Shown here: positions 8,245-19,417 of the stretch, one piece after another
How positions within the stretch are numbered: position 1 is the stretch's first letter
How the letters are laid out: every line of letters starts with the position of its first letter
Source of the DNA: Mayamaea pseudoterrestris
Lineage: Eukaryota > Bacillariophyta > Bacillariophyceae > Sellaphorales > Sellaphoraceae
Reading direction: 5' to 3'
NCBI GenBank assembly: GCA_027923505.1
Contig: BROI01000001.1
Coordinates: 523,501-587,500, forward strand
Length of the DNA stretch: 64,000 nucleotides
Notes under the pieces: model-generated
The model's input: only the letters and a program-made list of their open reading frames with translations
Database searches by the model: none
What the model was told of the DNA's origin: nothing
Program-made: the position numbers and the translations under genes

Positions 8245-10635
8245 TTAATTGGCCATGTTCAATGCATCGGCCACATCATGAGCATCATCCTGATGCTCAT
8301 TCTCCATCGCAGCACGGTTGGCAAATACAATTTGCTCCAGTTCGCCGGGAACCATTTCAAGCGTCGGATCGACATCAAGGTCTTTTAGCGCGAATTCAGC
8401 ATTGCTATTTGCTGATGGAGTAAACTGTGCAGACCCTCCATCCTCGTCGAATGGCGCCTGGAAAGGCTTCATAGCAAAATCCTGCGTGTTCGAATCATCT
8501 ATCCCGTCATTGGGCTCATTGACAAGACTCAATGATCGCGCTGGTGAACTTGATCCTGCAGTGGATGCTGCGTCCTGCTCTTCGATGGTAGTTAAAGAGG
8601 GTCTCCGCGCATGCTGATCAATCTGCGGCTTGGCAGCAGTCTGCGGACCTTTTGCTAAATGGGCACCTCCAGCCGAAGTTGTCGAACCGTCATTGTCATT
8701 TGCTCCCTTTCCAGTCAATCGTTTCGTTAATCGCCATCTCCACAGCGATCTGTAGCCGCCACGCTTTTCTTTCTTTTCGCGAACTCGCTTGTGCATAGGT
8801 TGCGATAAATACGGCTCCGGTGTCGCATCCGCAAGTCGTGCACGTTTCTGTGGGCATGCTGGCTTCGCTGCTTTTGACTGCGCCTCACCACTGAACTCGC
8901 TGGTATTGCGGTCCCGTCGAGTCACGTATCCTCGGGCCTGCGACTGAATTGTCGTCGCGGCCTCATCGTCTGTGCGCATCTGCGCCAAAAGACCCCTCGC
9001 AAATCTCTGGATTGTCATCGCAGCTTGATCCTGGTCGCGATTACTCGCACCAATAGATACATGAGCTCTGAAATGTCGCTGAATTAGGCTCGCGGCATCA
9101 GTCTTTGCCTGGTACTCGCGTCTTGCTGCTTTAGACCTAAACATCGCTTGCAGCCAAGTCGTGGACGCGAGAAATTCTAAATAGGCTCGTCGAGTTGACA
9201 TGCGCCGCCAAGCACTTTGCAGTCGCGTCGCCTGAGCATCAAGTTCATCGGGTTGTGATGATTGCCATGGAACACCGGCAAAAGGGCAGATTACATCGTC
9301 TCCCCGTTGTTCCAATTCGTCGTAAATTGCATCATTCATTGACGCAATGCGCTCGAGGTAATTTGCCGCAGCTTCACCTTCATGATTGGCATCTCCTTCA
9401 TCTTCATTCCTGGACGGTGGCGGCGTAGGTAAATTGTTGATATATGCACTTCTATGTACCCTGCCATTGCCACCTCCCTCCTGCCACATCCGCGCCATTG
9501 CTTGCAGCTTCACAGCCATATCCAATCTTTGCCACCCGTTGCTTCGAACAGAGTAACCACGCCAAGTGGACTGCATAATCACTGCGGCGCTCACTTGGTC
9601 TTCCAAACGTTCGATACCTTCCAAATCGCTCAAATCTTGTACTGCGTCATGAAACTCGTCTTCAGAATCCAAATCCCCCTCCTCGTCGCCTGTTTCCGTG
9701 GCTGGCGAATGCACCATATTGGTAAATCGATATGTCAGCAGCTTGGCAAGACTATCCACATCCAGTGAGTCCCTGACGGTGTCATCGGTTACCTTGCATC
9801 TGTCGGGGTCGTCACTATCGCTCGACGGCGACTCTATCGACTCGTCTCGAACTTCGTCCAGCTCACGGCTTGCGATAGACTCTGAAACTCCAGTGGCTAC
9901 CCCATCACGGGCCCCAGATTCGACAAGATTAGCTGCAGTCCCTTCCTGCAAGAATTCCAGCTGACTCAAAACAGTCAATCGCTCCTCCTGCAAACGTGGA
10001 ATCAAGTAGTCGAGCTCGTCAAGTTTGGCCTGCAAGGTTTCAGCGTCGACAATAATTGCAGCTCCTTCAAGCGCATCCTCATCAGGGACATCGCTAGTGT
10101 CCACCTGTTGGACAACGTCAACTTCGGCGTCGCCGCTTCCGGTAAACGAAACGTCAAGTGAATCATGTTTGTAAATTTCACGAGGTGAATGCGGTGAATA
10201 TTCATCCTCGGAATCGCTGCACAGGGCTAGAAGCGGCTGCTGCTCGTGGTGCTGGTCAGCCAGCAAATCGGGTCCAGCATGAACAGTTTCAACGGCGCTC
10301 CCTTGCACGCTCTTGGTACTTTCATTCGACGATCCTCGCGAACTAACAGTTTGCCCAGTCTTTTTCAAAAATGAGTTCCATGAAGCTGGTACAGGATGTA
10401 CAATTCCTTCGTCCTGCGAGTCGGGAAGAAGGATGCTGCTGGGCTGTCCATCTTTATCAGCATTGTCTTGAATGTACATGGACAGTAGCTCCACCGATTC
10501 TTCCTTGGGAGCATCTTCGGCAAACGGCGGAAATGGAAAGGCTTCCGTTGCAAACTCCTCGTCCTGACTTTCGCTGGGATCCAGGACGGTAACGAAGAAC
10601 GCGCTGCTGATATCTTCTTCCTCCATAGCGTTCAT
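8245..10635 (-). CDS. IQ-motif (calmodulin-binding) protein, 796 residues
   Basis: Single exon. The N-terminal 320 residues are acidic and disordered, with one predicted helix (AETLQAKLDELDYLIPRLQE). From about 345 to 590 there are seven IQ-like motifs, among them AVIMQSTWRGYSVRSNGW, ATRLQSAWRRMSTRRAY, TTWLQAMFRSKAARREY, ASLIQRHFRAHVSIG, AMTIQRFARGLLAQMR and ATTIQSQARGYVTRRDR. Some lie in a tight series. A basic segment (KRVREKKEKRGGYRSLWRW) and an acidic tail follow. IQ motifs bind calmodulin or related EF-hand proteins, usually without calcium. No motor or enzyme domain is present, so a scaffold role is inferred. A second, larger IQ protein lies at 19852. Confidence 0.8.
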   Translation of the reverse strand: MNAMEEEDISSAFFVTVLDPSESQDEEFATEAFPFPPFAEDAPKEESVELLSMYIQDNADKDGQPSSILLPDSQDEGIVHPVPASWNSFLKKTGQTVSSRGSSNESTKSVQGSAVETVHAGPDLLADQHHEQQPLLALCSDSEDEYSPHSPREIYKHDSLDVSFTGSGDAEVDVVQQVDTSDVPDEDALEGAAIIVDAETLQAKLDELDYLIPRLQEERLTVLSQLEFLQEGTAANLVESGARDGVATGVSESIASRELDEVRDESIESPSSDSDDPDRCKVTDDTVRDSLDVDSLAKLLTYRFTNMVHSPATETGDEEGDLDSEDEFHDAVQDLSDLEGIERLEDQVSAAVIMQSTWRGYSVRSNGWQRLDMAVKLQAMARMWQEGGGNGRVHRSAYINNLPTPPPSRNEDEGDANHEGEAAANYLERIASMNDAIYDELEQRGDDVICPFAGVPWQSSQPDELDAQATRLQSAWRRMSTRRAYLEFLASTTWLQAMFRSKAARREYQAKTDAASLIQRHFRAHVSIGASNRDQDQAAMTIQRFARGLLAQMRTDDEAATTIQSQARGYVTRRDRNTSEFSGEAQSKAAKPACPQKRARLADATPEPYLSQPMHKRVREKKEKRGGYRSLWRWRLTKRLTGKGANDNDGSTTSAGGAHLAKGPQTAAKPQIDQHARRPSLTTIEEQDAASTAGSSSPARSLSLVNEPNDGIDDSNTQDFAMKPFQAPFDEDGGSAQFTPSANSNAEFALKDLDVDPTLEMVPGELEQIVFANRAAMENEHQDDAHDVADALNMAN

Positions 10636-11195
10636 TTTTTGTTCGAGTGTTGCTGTCTATATTTTTGGCGAGTAAGCAAAAAATCTTTTGACGAATCAAG
10701 TAGCAATCCTAGGATATGAATGGAAAGCGACGCCGCATCCATGGTGCTCCGCGTCAAAAGTGAGAAGCTAAGAACACTATCATCTTCCAATCAGGTCCAC
10801 GCGAGTCTTTTTTCTAAAACTGCCTGCTGAAGCACATGAGAATGCGAACCTTCGAGTCGGCAAGTGAGTTTCATATTTTCGACTTGTGTAAGTCGCTCAT
10901 TTTAGGTGACAGAGTGATTATAAGCATTTTGATCGCATTGTCGAAGAAGGATCAAGTTGCTTGCTTGCTTTGATGGCGCAACGCACATTTTTGGCGATCG
11001 ATAAAAGAAATGAATAGCCGAGATGAAAATCCTAATTTTTCGTGAAAACTACTACACCAGACTCTACAGTCAGCACGACGGACAGACGAATCGGCGCGAC
11101 CGCAAAAATGCCCGCGCGCGCACCTCGCAGCGTCAGCTCACATTTTCGTTGCAAGGATCGGCATTCCGTCCACTATCATCCAGCATCCTTTGATT
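10636..11195. promoter_or_regulatory. Divergent intergenic region, IQ protein / aminotransferase
   Basis: 560 bp between divergent start codons. It must carry both promoters. I see no further gene. An open frame at 11042-11431 overlaps the aminotransferase in another frame and is a shadow. Confidence 0.45.
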
Positions 11196-12559
11196 ATGAA
11201 GCTACCATTGACCTTTTTCTCACTTCTGCTAGCAAGCGTCTCTGCCTTGAGTGGAGTCGCTCGCAACAAGAACTTTGCCAAACTGGCGGGTGGCTACTTG
11301 TTTCCAGAGATTGGTCGTCGACGAACCGCCTACATTTCCGAAAACCCCGACCAAGCCGACCGCATCATTTCCCTCGGCATTGGCGACACGACGCAGCCAA
11401 TTCCCAAACACATTCTAGCAGGACTAGTTAATGGAGCAAGTAAATTGGGAACCAAGGATGGATACACTGGCTATGGCGCCGAGCAAGGCATGCAGGCGCT
11501 TCGTGAAAAGATTGCGCAAAAGTTATATGACAATCGGATTGCGGCCGACGAAGTCTTTGTCAGTGATGGCGCCAAGTGCGACATTATGCGCATCCAGCAA
11601 ATGTTTGGATCTGATGTTGTCAGCGCCGTTCAGGATCCGTCCTATCCAGTCTATGTTGACACGAGCGTCATGATGGGACAGACGGGCGAGCTTGACGAAA
11701 AGACGAGACAGTTTCAAAACATTGTCTACATGCCGTGTACGCCGGCGAATGGCTTCATGCCAAACTACGCGGAATGCGAGAGAGCCGATATTGTCTATCT
11801 GTGTAGTCCTAAGTGAGTATTGGGTGTTTGTGAAGCAATGGTGGAGTATGTAATCATCTCACAATTGACATGCCTCCATCCCCTTTTCATAGCAACCCAA
11901 CTGGTGCCGCTGCCACCAAGGAACAATTGGAGGCCATGGTGAAACTGTGCAAGGAGCGTGGATCCATTCTTGTCTTTGATGCCGCCTACGCTCCTTTCAT
12001 TCGTACGCCTGGTGTTCCCAAGAGCATTTTTGAAATTGAAGGCGCCAAGGAGGTTGCCATTGAAGTCAATTCATTCTCCAAATACGCTGGTTTCACCGGA
12101 GTTCGACTTGGATGGACTGTCGTACCAAAGGATCTCAAGTTTGCCGATGGAACTTTAGTTTCGCAGGATTTTAACCGTGTCATGACCACTGCTTTCAATG
12201 GAGCGTCCAACATTGTCCAAGGAGGCGGCATGGCATGTTTGGACGACGAGGGATTGGCTGAAATCAACACATTGATTGATTATTACTTGGAGAATGCCAA
12301 GATTCTTCGCGAGACAATGGAGAGCATTGGATTCACAGTCCATGGCGGTGTCGATGCGCCATACGTTTTTGTCGAGCTGCCAGAAAGCATGGGAGGATCA
12401 TGGGACGCCTTTCAAACGATTCTCGAAAAGACGCAAGTCGTTACGATCCCTGGAGCTGGATTTGGTCCGGGCGGCGAAGGTTTCCTGCGCCTCAGTGCAT
12501 TCGCTCCAAGAGATTCCGTTATTGAAGCATGCAAACGACTGAAGGAAACACTTGGTTAA
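11196..12559 (+). CDS. DAPL: LL-diaminopimelate aminotransferase with signal-peptide leader
   Basis: PLP-dependent class I/II aminotransferase making LL-diaminopimelate from tetrahydrodipicolinate and glutamate in the plant-type lysine pathway. Exons 11196-11812 and 11893-12559, with an 80-bp phase-2 intron, give 427 residues; the junction restores the family motif CSPNNPTGA. Diagnostic segments are NFAKLAGGYLFPEIGRRR, LGIGDTTQPIPKHI, GYGAEQGMQALREKIA, DGAKCDIMRIQQMFG, DPSYPVYVDTSVMMGQTG and SFSKYAGFTGVRLGW, which holds the PLP lysine. The leader MKLPLTFFSLLLASVSALSG is a signal peptide, as expected for import into a secondary plastid through the ER. The ATG at 11196 begins that leader. Confidence 0.95.
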
Positions 12560-12696
12560 TATTTGTCGCGCCTGCTATGCTTTTGTTACAACTTGTCTTT
12601 CAATGAAATGTCCTGCTGTGTCGTATAAAGGTGACATCCATTTAGCCTATAAACTTGAGTAGTAAATAAAAAATATCACGCTGATTTAGAAACGAA

Positions 12697-15090
12697 CTAC
12701 GCAAGATAGTTGTAGCGGTTGCGATTCTCCGCGTCTCGTTCCATGTAGTCGCGCTCAATCAATGTTTCGATGCGTTTCTTCACGTCGGCGGGCTGCGCAG
12801 GAATTTTGAGTTGCTCCAATACTTGAGGAATCAGCTGAGTATGCAAAATCGTCTTGCGTGCCTTCATGATTCGAACCAGGACTGCATCAATTAAGTACAA
12901 ACGGTCCCTCGAAATTGCATCAACTGTCTTCTCGCGCTCCTCCTTGGTTTCCTTCATCATAATATTGTTAATGCGGATGCGTCGCTGATTCGATTCAAAC
13001 GAGGTATTAATCTTAAATTCGTCTCGATCGTCAATCGTCGTACGCGATCGCTTCTTCTTATCTTGTTCGTAGTCAATTTTGCGTAATATACGAGTCCCTT
13101 CCTTTCCGCAAGCCAGACTCAGCAAGAGACGTTCCATCTCGTCGCGATCATCAAGGCCCAAGAGTTCCATGAGCTTGCGAATGCCTAGTTTAGTATCATT
13201 GCTTACGAACTGCGTCAAAACAAGGGCTTGGCAGAGGCTTACAACCAAATCGTACGTTTTGTTTCCAAATCCATTTGCTCGCACGACGCAATGCCCCAAC
13301 GAGAATTGCCAAGTTATGCGCCTGCCCTGATACTTGGTCGTATAGTGATTCACAAAACGTTCCTGGGGTTCGCGCAAACTTTCCGGCAAGATCAAGTTCG
13401 GATACACTGGATACACGGGCCAGTACCCCGTCGTCAATACCTGAACATCCATTTCAACGGGTCCAGAAGCGGCACTATTGGCTTGCGACTGCTTGTAGAC
13501 TGACATTGTTTCGCGCGAAAAATCCACATCAAGAAACATGCCTTCCAATTTGGCCGTGTAGCCGGCGCCACATTCTGCCTTGAGCAACGAGCACACTTGC
13601 TTCTCCACATCCATGGAAACGACACGATTCCACAGCAAACGCTTGGCCAAATCCTTGCGATAGAACGCCTCGAATATATCTTTGGACTGAATGGGAATGA
13701 AAATGCCGGATATAATCTTTTGCAACCAATCATCCGACGTTTGATACTGATCAAGCTTTTTGGTATTGCGAAGAATGTTGTCCAAAAACTTGGCCAGCTG
13801 CTCGGCCAATCCAGGATCGTGGTTGCAAACCTCCTCCCAAGCGCTCTTGAGGTGTATCCAGTCCTTGCCCTGCGGTAGACGACCGATGAGCGTTCGCATG
13901 GACTCTTGAAGCTGAAGCAAGTCCGTCACAATCTGCGTTGCGTTTACACTGGGAGCAATATTAGTAAGTTGCTGCTGAGTCGTTTGCGCCACAGCGATAG
14001 CCTTGGTGTAACTTTGAACAATCTGCAATCCTTCCGCTTTGCCAAACTGCGCAATCGCCGTTCCAACCAGGGCTTGGCCTTGAGGCAACCGACTCGCCAT
14101 CATCCATAATTGTACAATAGGAGGCGTATTCTTGTCCCTCATGTTTCCACCTTGCTGCGAGAGTTCTAGCTGCAACATGGGAAACAAGTTTGTCGGCTGC
14201 AGCAAATATTCATTGTTCAAATGCGGCTGCACAAGATTATGTTCCAAAATGCTCCACAACCATGTGGCCGGCAGCCAAGGCCAAACAGTCACGTGAACAT
14301 GTCGCTGGTAGCAAAAATCGACAAATGCAGCTGCACGATACGGTCGTTCCTGCTGCCAACTAACGCATTGCTTGGTCCAATATTGTTGCAGATCTTGCTG
14401 GAGCGGCAAACTGGAAAGAAAGCCCAAGTCTTGCCAAACGTACCAAATGGCTTGAAGGTTGCTGCGATTATCGGGACCAGCAGATGCGTCCAAGGAATCC
14501 TTCAAGTCCCAGTCATTCAAAAAGGCGCCTAGCCACTCTCGATACAACGTCTCATCAAGCTCGAGTACCTTGAGTCGCTTTCCAAACTCGTTCAAACCAA
14601 CCTGCCACACGGACAAGCAACTCTGCAGCGACGAACTTCCCTTGACGGCCTGACTCGTTTGCAGACTCCAATAGTGCGTTCGATCGAGCGGCGCAAAGAC
14701 ATGCTTGACCAGCAATAGATATTCGCAGTAGCGCTGGTATTGAGTTGAAACGTAGGATAGGAGCGAGCCAAATGTTGTGGCTGCCACGTCGGTACTTATA
14801 TTGCCGTTCAAAACCACTTCGCAAGCCTTTTCCATGGTTTCTCTCAAGTCGCTGTAGAGTCTTGGTCCATATTGATGCGAAACCAAGTGGACAACATCTT
14901 GATAAGAATTTTGCAGCGATATAAAGTGATTCGTTTGTTGCTGCTGCTGCAAGACTGATAGCGTCCCCTGCAGTAAGTTCTTGGCCGTCAACTCGTAAAA
15001 GTCGTCAGGAAGCTGCGGCGGCTTTTTGAAATTGTGAATGACAATCTTCTTGGGAGCGCTCTTTAGTAAAGCCTTGTTGCGGACGGGCAT
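12697..15090 (-). CDS. CUL4: Cullin, CUL4-type ubiquitin ligase scaffold
   Basis: 797 residues, no intron. The N-terminus (APKKIVIHNFKKPPQLPDDF) matches the KKLVIKNF..PxLPxxY start peculiar to CUL4, which in other lineages binds the DDB1 adaptor. Helical cullin repeats fill the first 400 residues, with Gln-rich loops. The cullin-homology domain (IFEAFYRKDLAKRLLWNR, AECGAGYTAKLEGMFLDVDFS) recruits the RING protein RBX1. The C-terminal winged helix carries the neddylation-site context VRIMKARK and ends DVKKRIETLIERDYMERD..NRYNYLA. It therefore looks fully functional. The N-terminal 35 residues found in many CUL4 proteins are shorter here. Start is the first ATG (MPVRNKALLK). Confidence 0.93.
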   Translation of the reverse strand: MPVRNKALLKSAPKKIVIHNFKKPPQLPDDFYELTAKNLLQGTLSVLQQQQQTNHFISLQNSYQDVVHLVSHQYGPRLYSDLRETMEKACEVVLNGNISTDVAATTFGSLLSYVSTQYQRYCEYLLLVKHVFAPLDRTHYWSLQTSQAVKGSSSLQSCLSVWQVGLNEFGKRLKVLELDETLYREWLGAFLNDWDLKDSLDASAGPDNRSNLQAIWYVWQDLGFLSSLPLQQDLQQYWTKQCVSWQQERPYRAAAFVDFCYQRHVHVTVWPWLPATWLWSILEHNLVQPHLNNEYLLQPTNLFPMLQLELSQQGGNMRDKNTPPIVQLWMMASRLPQGQALVGTAIAQFGKAEGLQIVQSYTKAIAVAQTTQQQLTNIAPSVNATQIVTDLLQLQESMRTLIGRLPQGKDWIHLKSAWEEVCNHDPGLAEQLAKFLDNILRNTKKLDQYQTSDDWLQKIISGIFIPIQSKDIFEAFYRKDLAKRLLWNRVVSMDVEKQVCSLLKAECGAGYTAKLEGMFLDVDFSRETMSVYKQSQANSAASGPVEMDVQVLTTGYWPVYPVYPNLILPESLREPQERFVNHYTTKYQGRRITWQFSLGHCVVRANGFGNKTYDLVVSLCQALVLTQFVSNDTKLGIRKLMELLGLDDRDEMERLLLSLACGKEGTRILRKIDYEQDKKKRSRTTIDDRDEFKINTSFESNQRRIRINNIMMKETKEEREKTVDAISRDRLYLIDAVLVRIMKARKTILHTQLIPQVLEQLKIPAQPADVKKRIETLIERDYMERDAENRNRYNYLA

Positions 15091-15627
15091 GGTATTGATT
15101 GGTATTGACAGGTGAATAAATGAAGGGATGGACGATGCGTGAAGGAATTGATTATATTCGTCTTCTCACCCTTTTTTCAATTGATTTGCACTAGCACTTT
15201 TCTGTAAAACGTGCGGTATCGTTTATTCAATAAGAAATTGCTATCAAAAGAGGGCCAGGGCGAATCGCTTTGCGTTGCTTGCACCCGACACCCGACAAGG
15301 CCATTGTGATCTCACGGCCGCTCGTCGGCGCTGCGGCATCTCATCGATAACCGCAGCGACACAATAACACTATCCCAGTTTCTGTACACAACCACGTCCC
15401 AAAGTTCGCTTGCCACGTTGACTGGTTAGCAGCCGTTTTCACGCTGAACCAATGGTTTGCGCCGAGGAACGACGATGAAGCGAAAGATTCGCGGCGTTGC
15501 AACCAGACTGCTCGGGTTGGATCGATGAACAGGTCAGAGCCGCACATCACCATACATATTGACCATTGCATGTTGTGAACGATAGTTTCATTTTGTTCAT
15601 AATTTAGACGAGAAGAAGATTCATAAG
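15091..15627. promoter_or_regulatory. Divergent intergenic region, CUL4 / oxygenase-DOMON gene
   Basis: 537 bp between divergent start codons; no coding sequence recognised. It should carry both promoters. Confidence 0.45.
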
Positions 15628-17729
15628 ATGATGCTGTTGGTTGCCCTGCATTCGCTCGTCCTGTTGATTGGCGCTCACGCCGCCAACGAAGGTGCAGCTA
15701 GAACGTTTCACCCTCGCCGCCTCTCACTTGAATCGCTCTCGCAGCAAGACAACGACCTCTTGGATGCACTGTCCGTCGATGGAATCGTTTCCATTACAAA
15801 TGTTCCAAACTTTGACAATTACAAGAATGCAGTCATGCAAACCATGCATACTTGTGCGCTTGCTTCCAAGGAAACCAAGATTCATCAGTTCAGTGATGGC
15901 ACGAGGCGGTTGACCATGGCATCCCATACAGTCTTGAACGGGATGCAGCCATTAAAACATGAGAGTGACGAGTGTCGCGAGTTTGAAACTGCATCCGACG
16001 AGTATCGCAGAAGTGTCAGCCTCGTGACGCAGGAATTGGCGAATCGAATGGCGGTTGTCACCAAGGAACCTTTGCTCAGGACGGCCAGTGGCTATACCTT
16101 TGACACGTTGCGTGAAGTGGTGCAGGCTGGGGAGCACTTGGAGCATTTTCATAGTTACCAGAAACTGGCCGAGTCGTCGTCGTCGTCAAGTGCTAACGCA
16201 GCCGCAGCCACAGCCACCATTGACTTGCACACCGATCAAGGCCTCTTCATTGTCTTTTCACCGGGTCGAATTACTTCTCTCGATGGTGCTGACAGTGTAC
16301 CATCGTCTGGCTTCTTTATCGAGACACCTGATGGTTCAATCGCTCAAGTAGAATTTGATGACGAGGACGACTTGATCATCATGCTTGGCGACGGAGTGAA
16401 CCAGTATGTGAATCCAAAACTATCAGAGTCATCACCACAGCTCCGCGCCGTGCCACACAGTCTTGTCGTGCCAGACCATGACGCCAATCAAGTTCGCGTT
16501 TGGTATGGCCGCATGGTACTGGCTCCGGCGGATGCCATTTACCCGGCGCATGATGTCACGTTTGGAAACCTTCGCAACCGCATGATTGATGCATCGTACG
16601 CAAGCGAAATCGAGTCTCAATCAACACTGTCGCTCGGCTGCTCGGGCAGTCGAATTGCCCGCGAACTAACGGACCAAGTCACGTGCGGAGCCAACGCCTT
16701 GTACTGCTGGCACCAGTGCATGGACTTTGACGACTATAACGTTACGGAGGACGACTGCACGAGTCGCGACTTGCAGCTCCAATGCATTAATCCTCGCCTC
16801 CAAATTAGTAACGGCACGCTTCATGGCGACTACTATCCTGGCTGTGTCGCAAAGGATGCGGAAATGGAAACGCCCATTCCAAAATTGGACAGTTATCCGC
16901 GCGACGATGATGCCTGCACCACTAAAGACTTTCTGGCCTTTAGCACCGACTCTGACTACAATCACACGGCCGTCTTGTTGGAAAATGTTTCAGTCTTGCA
17001 GTGGAATGTACGACAGGACTCGAGCGGCGAAATGGTGTTGGATGCTCGCCTATCATTCAATGGCTTGTTTGGTTTCTTGGGATTGGGATTTGCGTCATCC
17101 TTTGGTGAACTGCATGGCATGTTGGGAGCGGTACGTGGACATGAATGAGTGAAGATGCATGGCTTTACAAATTTTAACAGCATCGACGTATTCTCTTACA
17201 TTCATGCACTTGCTTCTTCGCACTGCAGAAAGTCCTCTTGGCTCGACCGGGCGACAACTACACTGGATACTCCGGCTTGGATCTTTCCGGTGGCCCTAAC
17301 GTGCACGAATTTCAAATCGATTCCGAGCAGACACCCTTTCGAGTTTGGATGACATCCGAGTCGGAAATTGCTGCACCAAGTGGCAGTGAATTTTCGTCCA
17401 GTATTGTCAACTCGTCCGACTGCTTCACATCCATGAAAATCGTCACAAGCAGCATCAAGGGCCAAGCCTTCAACTCTAGCGGCACGGATGAAATGCTTTG
17501 GGCCGCCAATGGCCAAGACTACTACATGATGTATCATGGCGCCAACCGTGGTCGATTTTCGCTCCATTGGCCGACGGGCGAGGTGGAGTTGTTGTCCAAG
17601 CCACCATTTAGTGAGGAGAGCGCGTCGACAGTTCCACCCAGTGGAGAGGAGTCTGGCTCGCAACAGAGCCAGTTGAGTGTATCGGGTCTGGTTGCGGCCA
17701 TGCTGCTAGGGCTAGTCGCAATTGCTTAA
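15628..17729 (+). CDS. Secreted 2OG-Fe(II) oxygenase-like / DOMON fusion protein
   Basis: Exons 15628-17130 and 17229-17729, with a 98-bp phase-0 intron, give 667 residues. There is a signal peptide at 1-19 (MMLLVALHSLVLLIGAHA). Residues about 40-310 resemble isopenicillin-N-synthase-like 2-oxoglutarate oxygenases: IDLHTDQGLFIVFSP gives the HxD pair (His201, Asp203). DDLIIMLGDGVNQYV precedes the distal histidine in LRAVPHSLVV (His277), and RVWYGRMVLAP (Arg290) would hold the 2OG carboxylate. A Cys-rich linker (about 345-430) leads to a DOMON domain (about 440-615) with GLFGFLGLGFASSFGELHG and the typical YHGANRG, interrupted by the intron. A Ser-rich stalk and a hydrophobic tail ending GLVAAMLLGLVAIA suggest a GPI anchor or membrane span. 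DOMON domains bind heme or sugars. The substrate is unknown. Confidence 0.8.
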
Positions 17730-17760
17730 AGTAGAGATTAGATAGACAAAGGCTAAGTAG

Positions 17761-17770
17761 CTACCGGTAG
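17761..17770. promoter_or_regulatory. CTACCGGTAG palindrome
   Basis: A perfect 10-bp palindrome 31 bp after the stop codon at 17729 and 250 bp upstream of the next start codon. It is one of six exact copies in the window. Confidence 0.3.
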
Positions 17771-18019
17771 TTAATTCTCAAAGTTCCGTTCGTGCAATCG
17801 TGCGTGCCTTTCGGTGTGACCAGTGGCGCGCCAGCGCGCCATCGAAGGACAGATTGGCCCCTCCAGCAAGCAAGATGCGTGCCATGAAGGATGGGAAAGG
17901 CTTCACTGGTCAGACAACAAACGACTTTCTTCTCTCGCATTTGTACTCTCTGTTTCGCCCGTCACTTACTATATTTCGATACTCGCAATCACCAATCCTC
18001 TATAAGCAAGCAAGAAGTC

Positions 18020-19417
18020 ATGGCCAAGAAGACTCGCCAGCGTCGTGCCGTCTATGATCCAACATTTGATCCGTCGGCTGTCGTAGTCACCGCCGAGGAA
18101 GGCCAACATATCAGTGAACGAAAGTCTATTGTCGCGTCCCTTGTAGGTCCAAGCAAGGCCCGGCAGCTCTTGGAGAGTCTTGGTGTTAGCAGCGGTAGCA
18201 ACAGCAGCAATCACTCCAGCACAAGCAGCAGCAAGACGGAGAATAATGAGACTGCCAAGTCATCGCATGATACGTCAAGCGAGATGACAGTCACCCATTC
18301 TCCAACTTTGTCGAAATCAATCAAAGGTATGCCGACCGAAATTGGCTTCGAGGACGAGATGAAACAAGGCGGCAAAGCACCGTCAGCAACGGTCGCCGAG
18401 ACGCAAGTGCTACCGGTAGCCAAACAAGAAGATCAGCACGAAACAAAAGCACCCGCGGAATCTTCGTTTCTGGGTAGAATGTTTTCCGTTACTCGCAGTC
18501 GATCGGATGACTCGGCCACCAAGAATGAGACTGTTGCGACGGACAAGCCGGACAAAACTGATTCTGCGGCGCTACCGTGCATTGAGGTCAACGAAACTGC
18601 AGACGCTGCAGACGCTGCTGCGACCGATGCCACTGAACCAAGCGCGACTGAGCCTTCCACCATGGTCACGACAGAGACCGAAACTACTACCGAAACTGCC
18701 ATTGACACTGCAATCAATCACATGGAGAAGCTTCGCCTACTCGAAGAGCAACGGGAGGCGGCGCTGCAAACGGCTACTCGCCTCAGCGTGGACCTTGCAT
18801 CCGCCCGCGCCGCGCTGGATGACTGGCAGACGCAGGCCGAGTATTGGAAGGAGCAGTATGAACAATTACTGAAACAGCAGCAGCAGCAGCAGCATGGGTT
18901 GCCAGGCACAACGAACAGCGAAACGAGCGCACATGGAGAGTCAGCGGATCCATCTGATGCCAGCAAGGAGCTTGCCTCGACGCCTACTTCGTCTACCAAT
19001 ACCGCGCGCCGATTGAACTTTTGGAGCTCCCGTCGCGCTTCATCGGCAACGGCCGAAGTTGAATCAACTCCAAGTGCAGTGTCGGATTTAGCTGTTGACG
19101 AGATTGCGGATAACAGTCTCGATAACGATCTGAATGACAGCCAAGCATTTGGCGATAATGTTTACCTTGGCCTATTTTCCGAGGAGGAGGGGAAGGAAGG
19201 TTCATTGACTCCGCGGTCGCTTGGTGATGACGAGCGGCAGGCGCGAGCAGTGGCAGGGCGGTTGGGGCAAGCAGAAGCGAATGATTTCGATGACGACAAT
19301 TCTGAGCATCCACCCAAGCCACCACAAGCGTCATTTTCGCCGCAGTCAACCATGGACTTTGGATTGCAGGATAACGAGAATCTACCGGGACGATGGTCCA
19401 GTCTGTCGCAGGCGTAA
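18020..19417 (+). CDS. Ser/Thr-rich coiled-coil protein of unknown function
   Basis: 465 residues from ATG at 18020 (MAKKTRQRRAVYDPTFDPS). The open frame extends 43 codons further upstream, but that stretch reads like untranslated leader. Most of the protein is disordered, with Ser/Asn and Thr/Glu tracts. A coiled coil at about 235-295 (MEKLRLLEEQREAALQTATR onward) ends in a short poly-Gln run. Short basic patches FLGRMFSVTRSRSDD and RRLNFWSSRRASSATAE resemble phosphorylation sites. The next gene shares the general plan of Ser-rich patches plus one coiled coil, which hints at common ancestry but does not prove it. No enzyme domain. Confidence 0.7.
   Translation: MAKKTRQRRAVYDPTFDPSAVVVTAEEGQHISERKSIVASLVGPSKARQLLESLGVSSGSNSSNHSSTSSSKTENNETAKSSHDTSSEMTVTHSPTLSKSIKGMPTEIGFEDEMKQGGKAPSATVAETQVLPVAKQEDQHETKAPAESSFLGRMFSVTRSRSDDSATKNETVATDKPDKTDSAALPCIEVNETADAADAAATDATEPSATEPSTMVTTETETTTETAIDTAINHMEKLRLLEEQREAALQTATRLSVDLASARAALDDWQTQAEYWKEQYEQLLKQQQQQQHGLPGTTNSETSAHGESADPSDASKELASTPTSSTNTARRLNFWSSRRASSATAEVESTPSAVSDLAVDEIADNSLDNDLNDSQAFGDNVYLGLFSEEEGKEGSLTPRSLGDDERQARAVAGRLGQAEANDFDDDNSEHPPKPPQASFSPQSTMDFGLQDNENLPGRWSSLSQA

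Noticed and set aside
11042-11431. Plus-strand frame of 129 codons overlapping the aminotransferase start
   Set aside because: It overlaps the conserved aminotransferase frame and shows no family features.
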